Positions 45,300 through 54,709 of a DNA stretch of 64,000 nt are shown here, piece by piece (the first letter of the stretch is position 1; the number at the start of each line of letters is the position of its first letter). Under the pieces are notes generated by a model that saw nothing but the letters and a program-made list of their open reading frames with translations, was not told the origin of the DNA and did not search any database. This DNA is from Perognathus longimembris pacificus (taxonomy: Eukaryota; Chordata; Mammalia; Rodentia; Heteromyidae): NCBI RefSeq assembly GCF_023159225.1, contig NC_063162.1, forward strand, positions 90,419,880 through 90,483,879, read 5' to 3'. The position numbers were made by a program, and so were the translations under genes.

Positions 45300-45780
45300 G
45301 ACTTTCCTTTGTACATACTTATTTGAAGACCTTGTACTAGTCATTTTCTATCTTAAAAATTATAGACTCTTCAGACCCACAAAAAGATGATGCTCTGTTG
45401 CCTCTTGCCATGTGAAAATTTTCACTATGGCTGCTATTATTTTTAGCAAAACACCAGCCAAGTTTCTTTAGCTCTGCTTATGGACCACAACTAAAGTTGC
45501 CTCTGGAATCCTTGCATCTGAGGCTCATGAACTTGCCTTACTGACTCCTACCCACAAAGATGCCACCTTCCTGAGCTCCAGGGCTCTGAAGAGTTGTCTT
45601 GTCATAGATAGGCTGAACTCCCATATTCTGTATGGCATATCTATCCCACATACTCTTTCTCTGACGTATTTCTCCTCTAACAAATTTATCTAGCATCTTT
45701 ACTGAAAAAAAAGTTGTCTTGTTATCTAGAAAATCTACTACAACACGTTTATTATATAGTAGTAATTCTAGAAAACCGCA
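45300..45780. other. Unclassified sequence
   Basis: Higher in C and T than its surroundings; it may be an old repeat, but I cannot name it. Confidence 0.3.
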
Positions 45781-45784
45781 ATAC

Positions 45785-46330
45785 CTGGATGGAGTCCTTT
45801 GCCTCTATGAGCTCAAAGAATGAGTCCACACACACAGAAGGAGAAGTAAAATGGCTGAGATTTCTTGAAGAAAAGATAAGCAAAACTCCTGCTAGATAGG
45901 AGGGGTCTCAAGGAAGGACATGACCTATGGGGCATTGATGCAGGGGTTAATAAGGAATTCTAGGTGAAGCTATGAGGCTCTCAAGATTATTGGGCAGCCT
46001 ACGGCCATATCAGCCCATAAAACCCAATTTGAAGCTCCACACAGCCTGCACAAGCTCTCTATGCATCCTCTAGCTCTTCTAGCTGGATGCTTATTCTGGT
46101 GGACACTTCTTGGGTCCAATCAGATCCTTGTTCTTGTGAAAGTCTTCACGGGTTATGAGCCAAGATGTGATGTGAGGCCCGGGGGTACACTTGAGCAACC
46201 ACGTAAGACAACAAGGAGATGTGTAGGGGCCTGTCTACAGGATGGCTTAAAACTATGGTAAGGGATGCAGAATTTCCATGGAAGGGAGCCTTTGTCCTGA
46301 TTGCCCAGCCAGGCTCTTTTTCTGCTCTCA
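45785..46330 (-). mobile_element. LTR-like repeat, copy 1
   Basis: It aligns over ~540 bp with 51765-52305: shared GGGTTAATAA, CTCTCTAT, CCAATCAG, AAGTCTTC and GGCTCTTTTTCTGCTCTC-type blocks. Read on minus it has a CCAAT-type box (near 46125) and a poly(A)-like region near 45860. It looks like an LTR, but terminal repeats are not clear. Rough identity to copy 2 is only about 60-65% by eye. Confidence 0.65.
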
Positions 46331-46509
46331 GTAGGAAGAGCTGTAGAATATCTTCCAGTCTATATTTTCCTGGGAAATCTAATTCTAACTCATTTTGAGA
46401 TCTTCATGACCACTGTGCCCCCCAAATTACTAATACCATCCTATAAGACTTCTCCATCCTATAAGAAGTTACCCAAAGTGTTAGTTTCATGGAAAATCTA
46501 TACAATTGT

Positions 46510-46970
46510 TCTGTAGCTTGAATGTACTCATTCAAAACTCATCTTAAAATGTCCTGAGCATTGCAACAGTATAAAGAGGTGGGGCCCTTTAAGAGGTCCT
46601 ATAAGGGGTGTGACCTGAGTCACACCCCTTATTGCTCATTTGAGTCCAACTTCCAGTATTGTTGAGAGGATGTTAGACTCCACCCCACCTACAAGAATAG
46701 ATTTAATGCTCTTATCTCAGGAGTGGGTTGGTTAGTTGCTAGACAGGAATGAGTTTCTGATATACAGGAAAATTTGCCCAACCCTCTCATACTTCTTTGC
46801 TTACCCTTCCTCTTGTCCTGGTAAGACACAGCTGGAAGGCCCTAGGTAAGGGATGGGGCTGAGGTCTTGGGCCCCTCACATTCCAGAACTTGAGAACTAC
46901 ATTTCTGTATAAATTATCCAGATTGTATTATTGAGTTATAGCAGCAGAAAAGGAACTAAGACAGTTGCTG
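46510..46970 (+). mobile_element. MaLR (MST/MLT1-type) solo LTR
   Basis: Contains AAGAGGTGGGGCCCTTTAAG, TTTAATGCTCTTATCTCAG, TTCCAGAACTTGAGAAC, ATAAATTATCCAGATTGTAT and TTATAGCAGCAGAAAAGGAA followed by ACTAAGACA. These are the ordered landmarks of MaLR LTRs. A perfect 14 bp hairpin at 46601-46632 lies inside. Confidence 0.85.
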
Positions 46971-47300
46971 GTGTCTGCAAGCTTCGGCATAAGCAAACTG
47001 TTCCCTCTGTTCTTCAGAGTACTTTTAAATATTTTGGAAATGTAGAAAATCTGAAGAATTAAGAGAATGGATATAGACTATTCTTCAGATTATTGAGCTT
47101 CACGGGCTCGAAAAGGAAGGGTTTTGGGGTGTTTTGGCTTTTTGGTAAGGAATTTTGGAAATCTAAATTTAACTTGTTCTTCTTTTACATCTACCTAACA
47201 ACTGTGAGGAGAAATTCAGATAAATGTCTGTCTAGTTCTTCTACCTATGAAAGGAGCTATGTAGGTGTTTCAGCTATAGCTTTCAAGCATTTGGGATTTC
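46971..47300. other. Unique sequence
   Basis: No gene or repeat recognised. Confidence 0.4.
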
Positions 47301-47318
47301 ACTGTCAATCAAGTCTTT

Positions 47319-47354
47319 TTTTTTATTGTCAAGATGATGTACAGAGGGGTTACA
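47319..47354 (-). mobile_element. 36 bp L1 micro-insertion with TSD
   Basis: The insert is the antisense of an L1 3' terminus (TGTAACCCCTCTGTACATCA then CTTGACAATAAAA on minus). A perfect 15 bp TSD, GTCAATCAAGTCTTT, is at 47304-47318 and 47355-47369. Confidence 0.92.
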
Positions 47355-47499
47355 GTCAATCAAGTCTTTGTCTCTTTACTTTTAGAATTGATACCACACT
47401 AGCCAGTAACCTTTGGTTGGAGGAATTAAGCCAAATTTGAATGCCGTATCTGAGGAAATGCCAAATTATCAACCTGTCTACTACTTAACAATCAGGTTA

Positions 47500-47722
47500 C
47501 AGCTGGCACTGGTATCTCAAACTTGTAATCTTAGCTACCCAGGAGGCTGAGATCTAAGGATCAAGGTTCAAAGCCAGTCAGTGCAAACAAATCTGAAAGT
47601 CTTTTCTCCAATTAACCAGCCAAAAAGTCCAAAGTGGAAGCATAGCTCAAGTGGTAGAGTGTCAGCTATGAGCAAAAATAGCTGAGCAAGAATATGAGGT
47701 CCTGGGTTCAAGTTTTAGTACA
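47500..47722 (+). mobile_element. B1-Geo SINE
   Basis: TTGTAATCTTAGCTACCCAG (B1), TCTCCAATTAACCAGC linker and Geo (ATAGCTCAAGTGGTAGAGTG). The tail passes into a CA array. Confidence 0.86.
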
Positions 47723-47766
47723 CATACACACACACACACACACATACACACACACACACACACACA
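47718..47766. repeat. (CA)n microsatellite at a SINE tail
   Basis: CA units with TACA interruptions. Confidence 0.95.
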
Positions 47767-48038
47767 TTGCATCTTTCCCACATGGTCTCATAGGAAACTC
47801 TGCTTGTGGGGATTCAGTATTTTCCAGCAGTCAGAGAATCGTTAGAAACCAATGTATCTTGATTTATATCTTTAGTATTTTTTATATGATATCTTCCTTA
47901 CTAAGGACATGAAAACCTGGTTCAGTGTGTTTCTTTGGGGGGAAGTAGAGAGAGAATGTTATTAAAAAATAGCTTGGAGTAGGAAGAAAACAACACCAAA
48001 ATAACAGAAAGTAGTGTCTATATTTATTCCAGTCCCTC

Positions 48039-48040
<2 letters not shown>

Positions 48041-48089
<49 letters not shown>
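48041..48089. repeat. (GT)n microsatellite at a SINE tail
   Basis: About 24 GT units at the tail side of the minus SINE that follows. Confidence 0.95.
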
Positions 48090-48093
<4 letters not shown>

Positions 48094-48270
48094 GCTGTCC
48101 CTTAGCTTTTTTGCCCAAGGCTGATACTTTACCACTTGAGCCATAACTCCACTTCTGGCCTCTTGGTTAACTTAAGATAAAGGTCTCATGAATTGTTCTG
48201 CCCAGACTGGCTTCAAACCTGGATTCTCAGATCTCAGCCACCAAACAAGAGCCAGTGGCTCCCAGCTCCA
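48090..48270 (-). mobile_element. B1-Geo SINE
   Basis: TGCTGTCCCTTAGCTTTTTT (Geo), CTTGGTTAACTTAAGATAA linker and B1 (CTTCAAACCTGGATTCTCAG). The B1 head is truncated. Confidence 0.82.
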
Positions 48271-48274
48271 GTTG

Positions 48275-49675
48275 TCTTTAGTATGCCTGAAACTCCCCAT
48301 TTATCTCACAGGCAGAACTTCCTTCCTTTTATACTTTAGAAACCTCTACCTTTCCCAAGGGCTCAAGCCAGCCACGCACCACAGGGTGAACACAAACAGT
48401 TGTGGATACATGAGTTAGACCCCAGGAAGAAAACAAATGGGACAGTACCAGGATGTACGTTTTCATCTTAAGCTAAAACATGAGATGAAGTTCTATTAGT
48501 GTTCTAATTCATTTTGACCTGAAATAGATTAGCAATTGGATTTTGAAAACGGTGTGCCATGTGACATTGTTAAATCACCATAAATCAAGACATGATGAAC
48601 TAACCTGATGTTAATTGCGAATATTGCTTGCAAGGCCTCATTTCTTTAACAATGTAGAACTATCGGGTATTTTCAATAGCTTTTCCAATATGTTTAATTG
48701 CATATTATCACCATTGCTCTTTGTGAAATTCTAAAGCCTGATCTATTAAGCATTCTCCCATTATGATTTCCCTTCATTCAATTTTCACACATAATCTTCC
48801 CACTTACAACACTCAAATAAAACTTTAGTAACTGTCAGTTTTCCTTATACAAAGATCTTTACAAAGCCTAATAGACTCCTCTCTCTTGCCCTTTTGATTC
48901 ATAGTGATTTTAATCTGATAATACAGCTCAGCAGGTATCCACTTCAATAAGTGCCAAGGGTAAAACACAGCAACTTTTTATTGTTAGCTTATTCCTAAAT
49001 CTTTTGATTGAACAGACCCTAATATTAAAAATATTTCCAAAGGTAACAGGGAAGGACAGAATCTTACTGTTACATAATTTTTTCAGCACTGGAAAAAAAT
49101 TAAAAGTTCCACACCCTCTTTATGAACAGTTTTCCTACTCAAGCTTATAAATAACAATGATTCCTGGCCTCTGCCTTTGGGTGCTTTCCAAGGGATCACC
49201 TTGAGTGAGAAATGATATAACTATTTAGTACAGTTATGAAATTAACTGTTCACCCTTTAGCCTGGGGCTTAATGGAATCTAGGCTGGATATCACGGGCTC
49301 TCCTTAATAACTACACATAATCCCTTCTGCTTATATGTTTCAACACTTTCACAAATGCTGACCACTTGTTGCCTTTGGTGAGACACTCTTCCTCCGTTTT
49401 AGCTTCACAATGAAAACACATTCATCAGTTTCATTCATGAACTCACTCAACAAACATTCACTTAGTACTTACAGTGTGTTCCACACTAGATTTTGGGATA
49501 TAACTGGACTCAAGTAGACTTAATTCCTCATTGAGTTCACAGTCAGTCTTTCTAGAAAATTGTGTCAACATTCACACTTGTTCTAAAGTGTCTTTATGGG
49601 TTCATGGAGTGTTTTCAGACAATTCTCATTCATCTGGAATTCAGGGTTTTTTTCAGTCATCTTAAAGCTCTGTTT
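48275..49675. other. Long repeat-free block
   Basis: About 1.4 kb with no repeat remnants, the best such stretch after 18.3-21.5 kb. No coding frame of note. It may include conserved noncoding sequence (48530-49130 is the part I would test first). Confidence 0.3.
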
Positions 49676-49682
49676 TTAAGCA

Positions 49683-49905
49683 AGTGTTACTGGTTCACAG
49701 CTGTAATTCTAGCTACTTCAGGAGGCTGAGATCTGAAGATCATGGTTTGAAGCTGGAACAGGCTTTCTGTTCTGGCTCAAACAGAGAAGTCCTTGAGACT
49801 CTTATCCTCAATTAACCATCAAAAAGTCAGAGGCAAGCTATAGTTCAAGTAGTAGATTACCAATCTTAAGTGAAAAAAACCTGAGTTTGGGCTCTAGTAA
49901 TAGCA
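49683..49905 (+). mobile_element. B1-Geo SINE
   Basis: GTTACTGGTTCACAGCTGTA (B1), CCTCAATTAACCATC linker and Geo remnants (ATAGTTCAAGTAGTAGATTA). The B1 half has a short internal insertion (GCTTTCTGTTCTGGCTCAAA). Confidence 0.8.
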
Positions 49906-49919
49906 CAAGAATAAATGAA

Positions 49920-50582
49920 TAAATAAACAGATATATCTTTCAAAGCGGATCTGTCCATTGATAGTATGGAATTATGTTTATACAGGAAATAAGCTGAAAA
50001 TATTCAAATAATCTAGTTTGTTGTGAGGATGTACCACACATATATCTGCATGTCCAGACAACTTCGTGCAGGAGGCAGCGACAAATTCAGTGTTATTATT
50101 GTGGGGTTTGGGAATCCTTGTCCTGTTCCATGGCTTTGCCTCATAGTTTCTCAAGAATCTGAGGTGAAAGGGAGGCGGGGGAGAATTAAGAAAGTTAGCA
50201 ACTTTATATGAAGATATCACAAGCATCTTTTGCTATGTGTCCCCACAGTACTCAACACATAAATCTACATATTACATATTATTTTCTATAACCTGCCTTT
50301 TCCATTCCAATTCCAATGCCTACCCTGTAATTTCTAAGTACACATAATTACTACTTCAGGTGTTAAATTCTACATTTGCAAGTGTCTACACCCCAGCCCT
50401 CCAAAACAAAAGACAGCTAGCTAAATACAATTACCACATTATAAAATGTGCAAATTTTAGAAATAATCATGGTCTACAGATATTCAAACATAGATTATCT
50501 TCCTTGGAGTTGCTGAATTAAGAGACCTGATAGTAAAATCTAGGTTTCACTTCAATAATTTTGGCTTTGAAACAGTATCTTT
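49920..50582. other. Unique sequence
   Basis: No gene or repeat recognised. Confidence 0.4.
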
Positions 50583-50599
50583 AATAAATTACCAAACTT

Positions 50600-50710
50600 A
50601 GGAGTAGAGCTGTGACTCAGCGTGGGAGAGTGCTAGCCTTGAGCCAAAAGGCTCAGGGACAGTGCTTAGGCCCTGAGTTCAAGTCCCGTGATAGAAAAAA
50701 AAAGGTTTTG
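50600..50710 (+). mobile_element. Lone Geo monomer with TSD
   Basis: Only the Geo unit is present (GAGCTGTGACTCAGCGTGGG, GCCTTGAGCCAAAAGGCTCA, CTGAGTTCAAGTCCCGTGAT) with a poly(A). AATAAATTACCAAACTT at 50583-50599 and AATAAATGACCAAACTT at 50711-50727 form a 17 bp TSD with one mismatch. It is either a free Geo monomer or a precisely 5'-truncated dimer. Confidence 0.85.
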
Positions 50711-50732
50711 AATAAATGACCAAACTTTCCAG

Positions 50733-50940
50733 GTGCTAGTGGCTCACATCTATAATTCTAGCTACTCAGGAAGCTGAGATCTGAGGATCAGTTTAAAGCC
50801 AGGCCAGGCAACAAATCTTATCTCCAATTCATATGCAAAAAGCCAAAAATGGAGGCTCAGGTCATAAGCACCGACCCTGGACAAAATTCTACATGAGAAT
50901 GTGGAAACTTGAGTTCAAGACCTCATCCTAAAATAAAATG
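50733..50940 (+). mobile_element. B1-Geo SINE, Geo degraded
   Basis: GTGCTAGTGGCTCACATCTA (B1) and TAAGCACCGACCCTGGACAA (decayed Geo). Confidence 0.75.
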
Positions 50941-51164
50941 AAATAGGAAAGAAAGAACCAAAGCCCAGCTATTAAGGAGGTAGAAAATGGTTCATCTAAT
51001 TAAAGCATTTGTAAAGTACAGACATGAAAATAAAATACTAAAACCTGTTTGAATGGTTTTAAAAAGAGGAGGAGGAAGTTAAGAAAAGTAATGGAAGGGA
51101 TAAATCTATCTATCTGTCTATCGTTTATATGACTGAAAACATCACAAGGAAATTATTTTCTTAA

Positions 51165-51181
51165 TATATACCATACAAAAA

Positions 51182-51224
<43 letters not shown>

Positions 51225-51245
51225 ATATATATATATATATATATG
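51165..51245. repeat. (AAAT)n and (AT)n microsatellite
   Basis: About 11 AAAT units then about 10 AT units, followed by a GGA/GAA purine stretch to 51362. Confidence 0.95.
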
Positions 51246-51654
51246 GAAGAGACCATGGCACAATTCACTAAAGGAGAAGAATGAGCAGGAATAGGAAGAG
51301 GAAGAAGAGAAAGAGTGAGGAGAAGCAAGAGAAGGAGGAAGGGCGGGGAGGAGGAGAGAGGAGAGCAGCTGAAACAAATGAACTGAACACTGCTAATGAA
51401 CATTCATATCCTTTCTCTGCCCTTGTAGGGAAGATGCTATGTCTGGCTGGTTCAGCTATGTATTCATTTATTTCACCAGTAGAGAAACATTTTGTCACTC
51501 TCACCAGACATCTTTCTACATACTGAAGGTACTTCTACAGAAAGAACAATGTTCCTGCCCTATGATTGTTCCTGTAGGACTGACAGGGAGGCCCTCCACC
51601 CTGGTCAGTGATTTCTGTTGCAGGTACAGAAACCTCTGCATGATGTCCGTGTCA

Positions 51655-51725
51655 GTACTGGGGCTAGAACTTCAAGCCTGACTACTGTCCCTGAGATTTT
51701 TGGTCAAGACTAGCACCAGCACCTA
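51655..51725 (-). mobile_element. Geo fragment
   Basis: GGGGCTAGAACTTCAAGCCT and TACTGTCCCTGAGATTTTTG are antisense Geo. Confidence 0.65.
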
Positions 51726-51764
51726 GCTATTGCATTGGGATTGGTAGACATTACTTGTCCTTCA

Positions 51765-52305
51765 AAACCTTGTCAACTGGATCAGATTCTTTGTCCTTAT
51801 GGCCTTGAGGAATGAATCCAAGAGAGAACTGAAACAGCAAAGATTTACTGAAGAAAAACATAAGAGGAGCCCCTGCTAGAGGGGAGGGATCCTAAGAATG
51901 AGCATCACCTGGGATGCTGTTGAGTAAGGGTTAATAACGTGTCTCTAGGAGAGACTACATGAGTCTCAAAATTATTGGATAGTCTGCAGGTTCTATTAAT
52001 CCTCAGACCCAATCAGAGGCTCTGTGCCACCTGCGAGAACTCTCTATCTGTCGTTTAGCCCCTCTGGCAGGATGCCAGTTCCAGCAAACACCGCTGAGGG
52101 CCAATCAGTCCATTGTTGATGTGCAAGTCTTCCAGGGGGAAATAGTTCATGATGTTCAGGGGCCTGAAGGCCCTGGTGATGTGATGTCTAGAGATCTACA
52201 TATGAGATTGCCCTGAGGCCATGGTGAGGGTAGCAGAACCCCTACAGGAGGGGGCCTTTGCCCTGGTTTCCTTGCCAGACTCTTTTCCTGCTCTCGCTTA
52301 TTACA
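51765..52305 (-). mobile_element. LTR-like repeat, copy 2
   Basis: Same family and orientation as 45785-46330. Read on minus, CAGTAAATCTTTGCTG at about 51850-51835 is a poly(A)-like site and CCAATCAG lies near 52100. No gag/pol/env sequence is linked. Confidence 0.65.
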
Positions 52306-52730
52306 AACAGTACAGTACATTTAAAATGCTAGCTAAGAATAGCTCCCTCATCACTGCAGTCAGCCCACCAGCAGTCTCAGATAATATTTTACTAGTTATA
52401 AGGAATGTTCAAAGCAAACAGGAATTAGCAGATTCTGCGAATTGGAATCACAGTGGAAAAGTAAAATACCCGTCCCAGAATCTGGGGAGAGAATTAAATG
52501 ATGCTGTCATCTGACATTCAGCCTTCGTCACTTGCCTACAGCTGGCTTCTGTTCTTAGTGGTAGAATCTGTGCCATCCCCACTGTTAAAGATCCCAATAC
52601 CATACTCACAATGCTTAATTAAACATGCCCCTTTACACAATTCCACTCCTGAGTATATCTTTCAGATACATTTGCATGTGTAAGAAATAATCTATGTAAA
52701 GGGGTAGTCATTAAAACATTGTTCAAGTTG
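52306..52730. other. Unique sequence
   Basis: No gene or repeat recognised. Confidence 0.4.
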
Positions 52731-52734
52731 GGGC

Positions 52735-53200
52735 CCAGTGGCTCATGCCTGTAATGCTAGCAACTGGGAAGACTAAGGCATGAGGATTGGGGTTAAAAGC
52801 AAGCCAGGGCAGGAAAATCCTTGAGACTCTTACCTCCAAATAACCATCAAAAAACTGGAAGTGGGGCTGGGGATATGGCCTAGTGGCAAGAGTGCTTGCC
52901 TCATATACATGAGTCCCTGGATTCAATTCCCCAGCACCACATATACAGAAAATGGCCAGAAGTGGCACTGTGGCTCAAGTGGCAGAGTGCTAGCCTTGAG
53001 CAAAAAGAAGCCAGGGACAGTGCTCAGGCCCTGAGTCCAAGCCCCAGGACTGGCCAAACAACAATAACAAAAACAACAACAACAACAAAAAAAAACTGGA
53101 AGTGGAGCTGTGGCTCAGGTCGTAGAGCAGTGATAACTTTGTGCTAAAAAGCAAAAGAACAGCTCCCAAGCCTGAGTTCAAACCCCAGGACAGGCACAAA
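52735..53200 (+). mobile_element. B1-Geo SINE split by an IDL-Geo
   Basis: The B1 half (GCTCATGCCTGTAATGCTAG) occupies 52735-52848 and the Geo half (GAGCTGTGGCTCAGGTCGTA) 53106-53200. An IDL-Geo at 52865-53089 lies between them. Confidence 0.88.
52865..53089 (+). mobile_element. IDL-Geo SINE with TSD, nested in B1-Geo
   Basis: GGGCTGGGGATATGGCCTAG begins IDL. Geo ends in CCCAGGACTGGCCAAACA plus an (AAC)n tail. Perfect 16 bp TSD, AAAAAACTGGAAGTGG, at 52849-52864 and 53090-53105. Confidence 0.96.
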
Positions 53201-53343
53201 AAGCAAATAAATAAACAACAACAAAAAGGAAACTTTGCTCAATGTAGCAAGATGATTAAATACACAGACACATCCACAGACTGGATGATCATGCTGTTGT
53301 TACTTTTGTGGATTTTTGTGGTTTTTTTATTTTATTTTGTTTG

Positions 53344-53379
53344 TGCCAGTAACAGGTCTTGAACTCAGGGCCTAAAGTA
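53344..53379 (-). mobile_element. Old Geo fragment
   Basis: TGCCAGTAACAGGTCTTGAA is antisense Geo tail. A young IDL-Geo follows directly. Confidence 0.6.
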
Positions 53380-53393
53380 TTACCTGCATTTTT

Positions 53394-53600
53394 TTTTTTT
53401 TTTTTTTGGCCAGTCGTGGGCCTTGGACTCAGGGCCTGAGCACTGTCCCTGGCTTCTTCCCGCTCAAGGCTAGCACTCTGCCACTTGAGCCACAGCGCCG
53501 CTTCTGGCCGTTTTCTGTATATGTGGTGCTGGGGAATCGAACCTAGGGCCTCGTGTATCTGAGGCAGGCACTCTTGCCACTAGGCTATATCCCCAGCCCC
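53394..53600 (-). mobile_element. Young IDL-Geo SINE with TSD
   Basis: Perfect 14 bp TSD, TTACCTGCATTTTT, at 53380-53393 and 53601-53614. Third member of the near-identical trio with 18041 and 28395. Confidence 0.97.
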
Positions 53601-53646
53601 TTACCTGCATTTTTAATTTGGTTAATTGTATTCCCTTGTTATTTAC

Positions 53647-53689
<43 letters not shown>

Positions 53690-53690
53690 C
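53647..53690. repeat. (GT)n microsatellite at a SINE tail
   Basis: About 20 GT units before the minus-strand SINE. Confidence 0.95.
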
Positions 53691-53692
53691 AG

Positions 53693-53912
53693 TATTAGTA
53701 CTGGTGCTTGAACTCAGGGCCTGGCATTCTCACTTGGCTTTTTTGTTTATAGCTGGTGCTGTACCACTTGAGCCCCACTCCCAGTCCAATATTTTGCTGG
53801 GTAGTTAGAGATGAAGTCTCTCAGACATTTCTGCTGGGACTGACATCAAACTTTGATACTTATATCACAGCCTCTCATGTAGCAAGGACTACAGGTATGA
53901 GCCAGATGAACT
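53693..53912 (-). mobile_element. B1-Geo SINE
   Basis: Antisense Geo (GGTGCTTGAACTCAGGGCCT), GGTAGTTAGAGATGAAG linker and B1 (GCAAGGACTACAGGTATGAG). Confidence 0.83.
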
Positions 53913-54117
53913 CAGATGATCATACAGATTTTTTAAAAAGAGAGAGGAGGCTTTGTTTTTACCTCAAGTCCCTATGCTGCTGTGGAAATCATGTACCAAA
54001 TGCATACATCACCTGCATATACTTGTCTTTCAAAGACAAATAACATTATGTCCATTACCTTTTCATTTTCAGGAAAGAACAATTTAACTTTGTAGACATT
54101 AAAATGTGTAAGAAATG

Positions 54118-54334
54118 GATGCTGGTGGCTCACACCTATAATCCAGCTATTCAGGAGTTTGAGAATCAAGGTTCAAAACCAGCTTAGGCAGAAAGGTTTG
54201 TGCATCCCTTGTCTCCAATTAACTATCAAAAAGCCAAAGGCAGAGGTGGGCCTCAAGTGGTAGAGTACCCACCTTCAATGAAACAGCTAAGGGACAGCAC
54301 CCAAGCTTTAAATTCAAGCTCTAGCACTGGCCCA
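54118..54334 (+). mobile_element. B1-Geo SINE
   Basis: GATGCTGGTGGCTCACACCT (B1), CTCCAATTAACTATC linker and Geo (GCCTCAAGTGGTAGAGTACC). Confidence 0.86.
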
Positions 54335-54518
54335 AAAGAGAGGGGCAGGGAGGGAGAGAGGGAGGAAGAGAAGGAGGGAGGGAGAAAGGAAAAGAAGGAA
54401 GGAGGGAGGGAAGGAAGGAGGAAAGAAGAAAGGTAGGGAAGAAGGAAGGACAGAGAGAGAGAAAGAGGAGAGAAAGAAAGAAAGAAAGAAAGAAAGGAAG
54501 AAAGAAAGAAAGAAAGAA

Positions 54519-54590
<72 letters not shown>

Positions 54591-54705
54591 ATAGAGAAAG
54601 ATGGGAAGGTAGGGAAGGAGGAAAGGAAGAAGGGAGGGAGGGAGAGAAGGAAGGAGGGAGGGAGGGAGGGGAAGGAAAGAAGGAAAGAAAAAAAGAGAAA
54701 GGGGC
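54335..54705. repeat. Compound purine array at a SINE tail
   Basis: About 370 bp of GGGA, GGAA and (GAAA)n on one strand, continuous with the Geo tail. All long E/R/K- and S/F/L-rich frames here are artefacts. Confidence 0.95.
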
Positions 54706-54709
54706 AACA

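Noticed and set aside
45785..52305. A complete endogenous provirus
   Set aside because: No gag, pol or env similarity in the interior, and the flanking copies are too diverged from each other.
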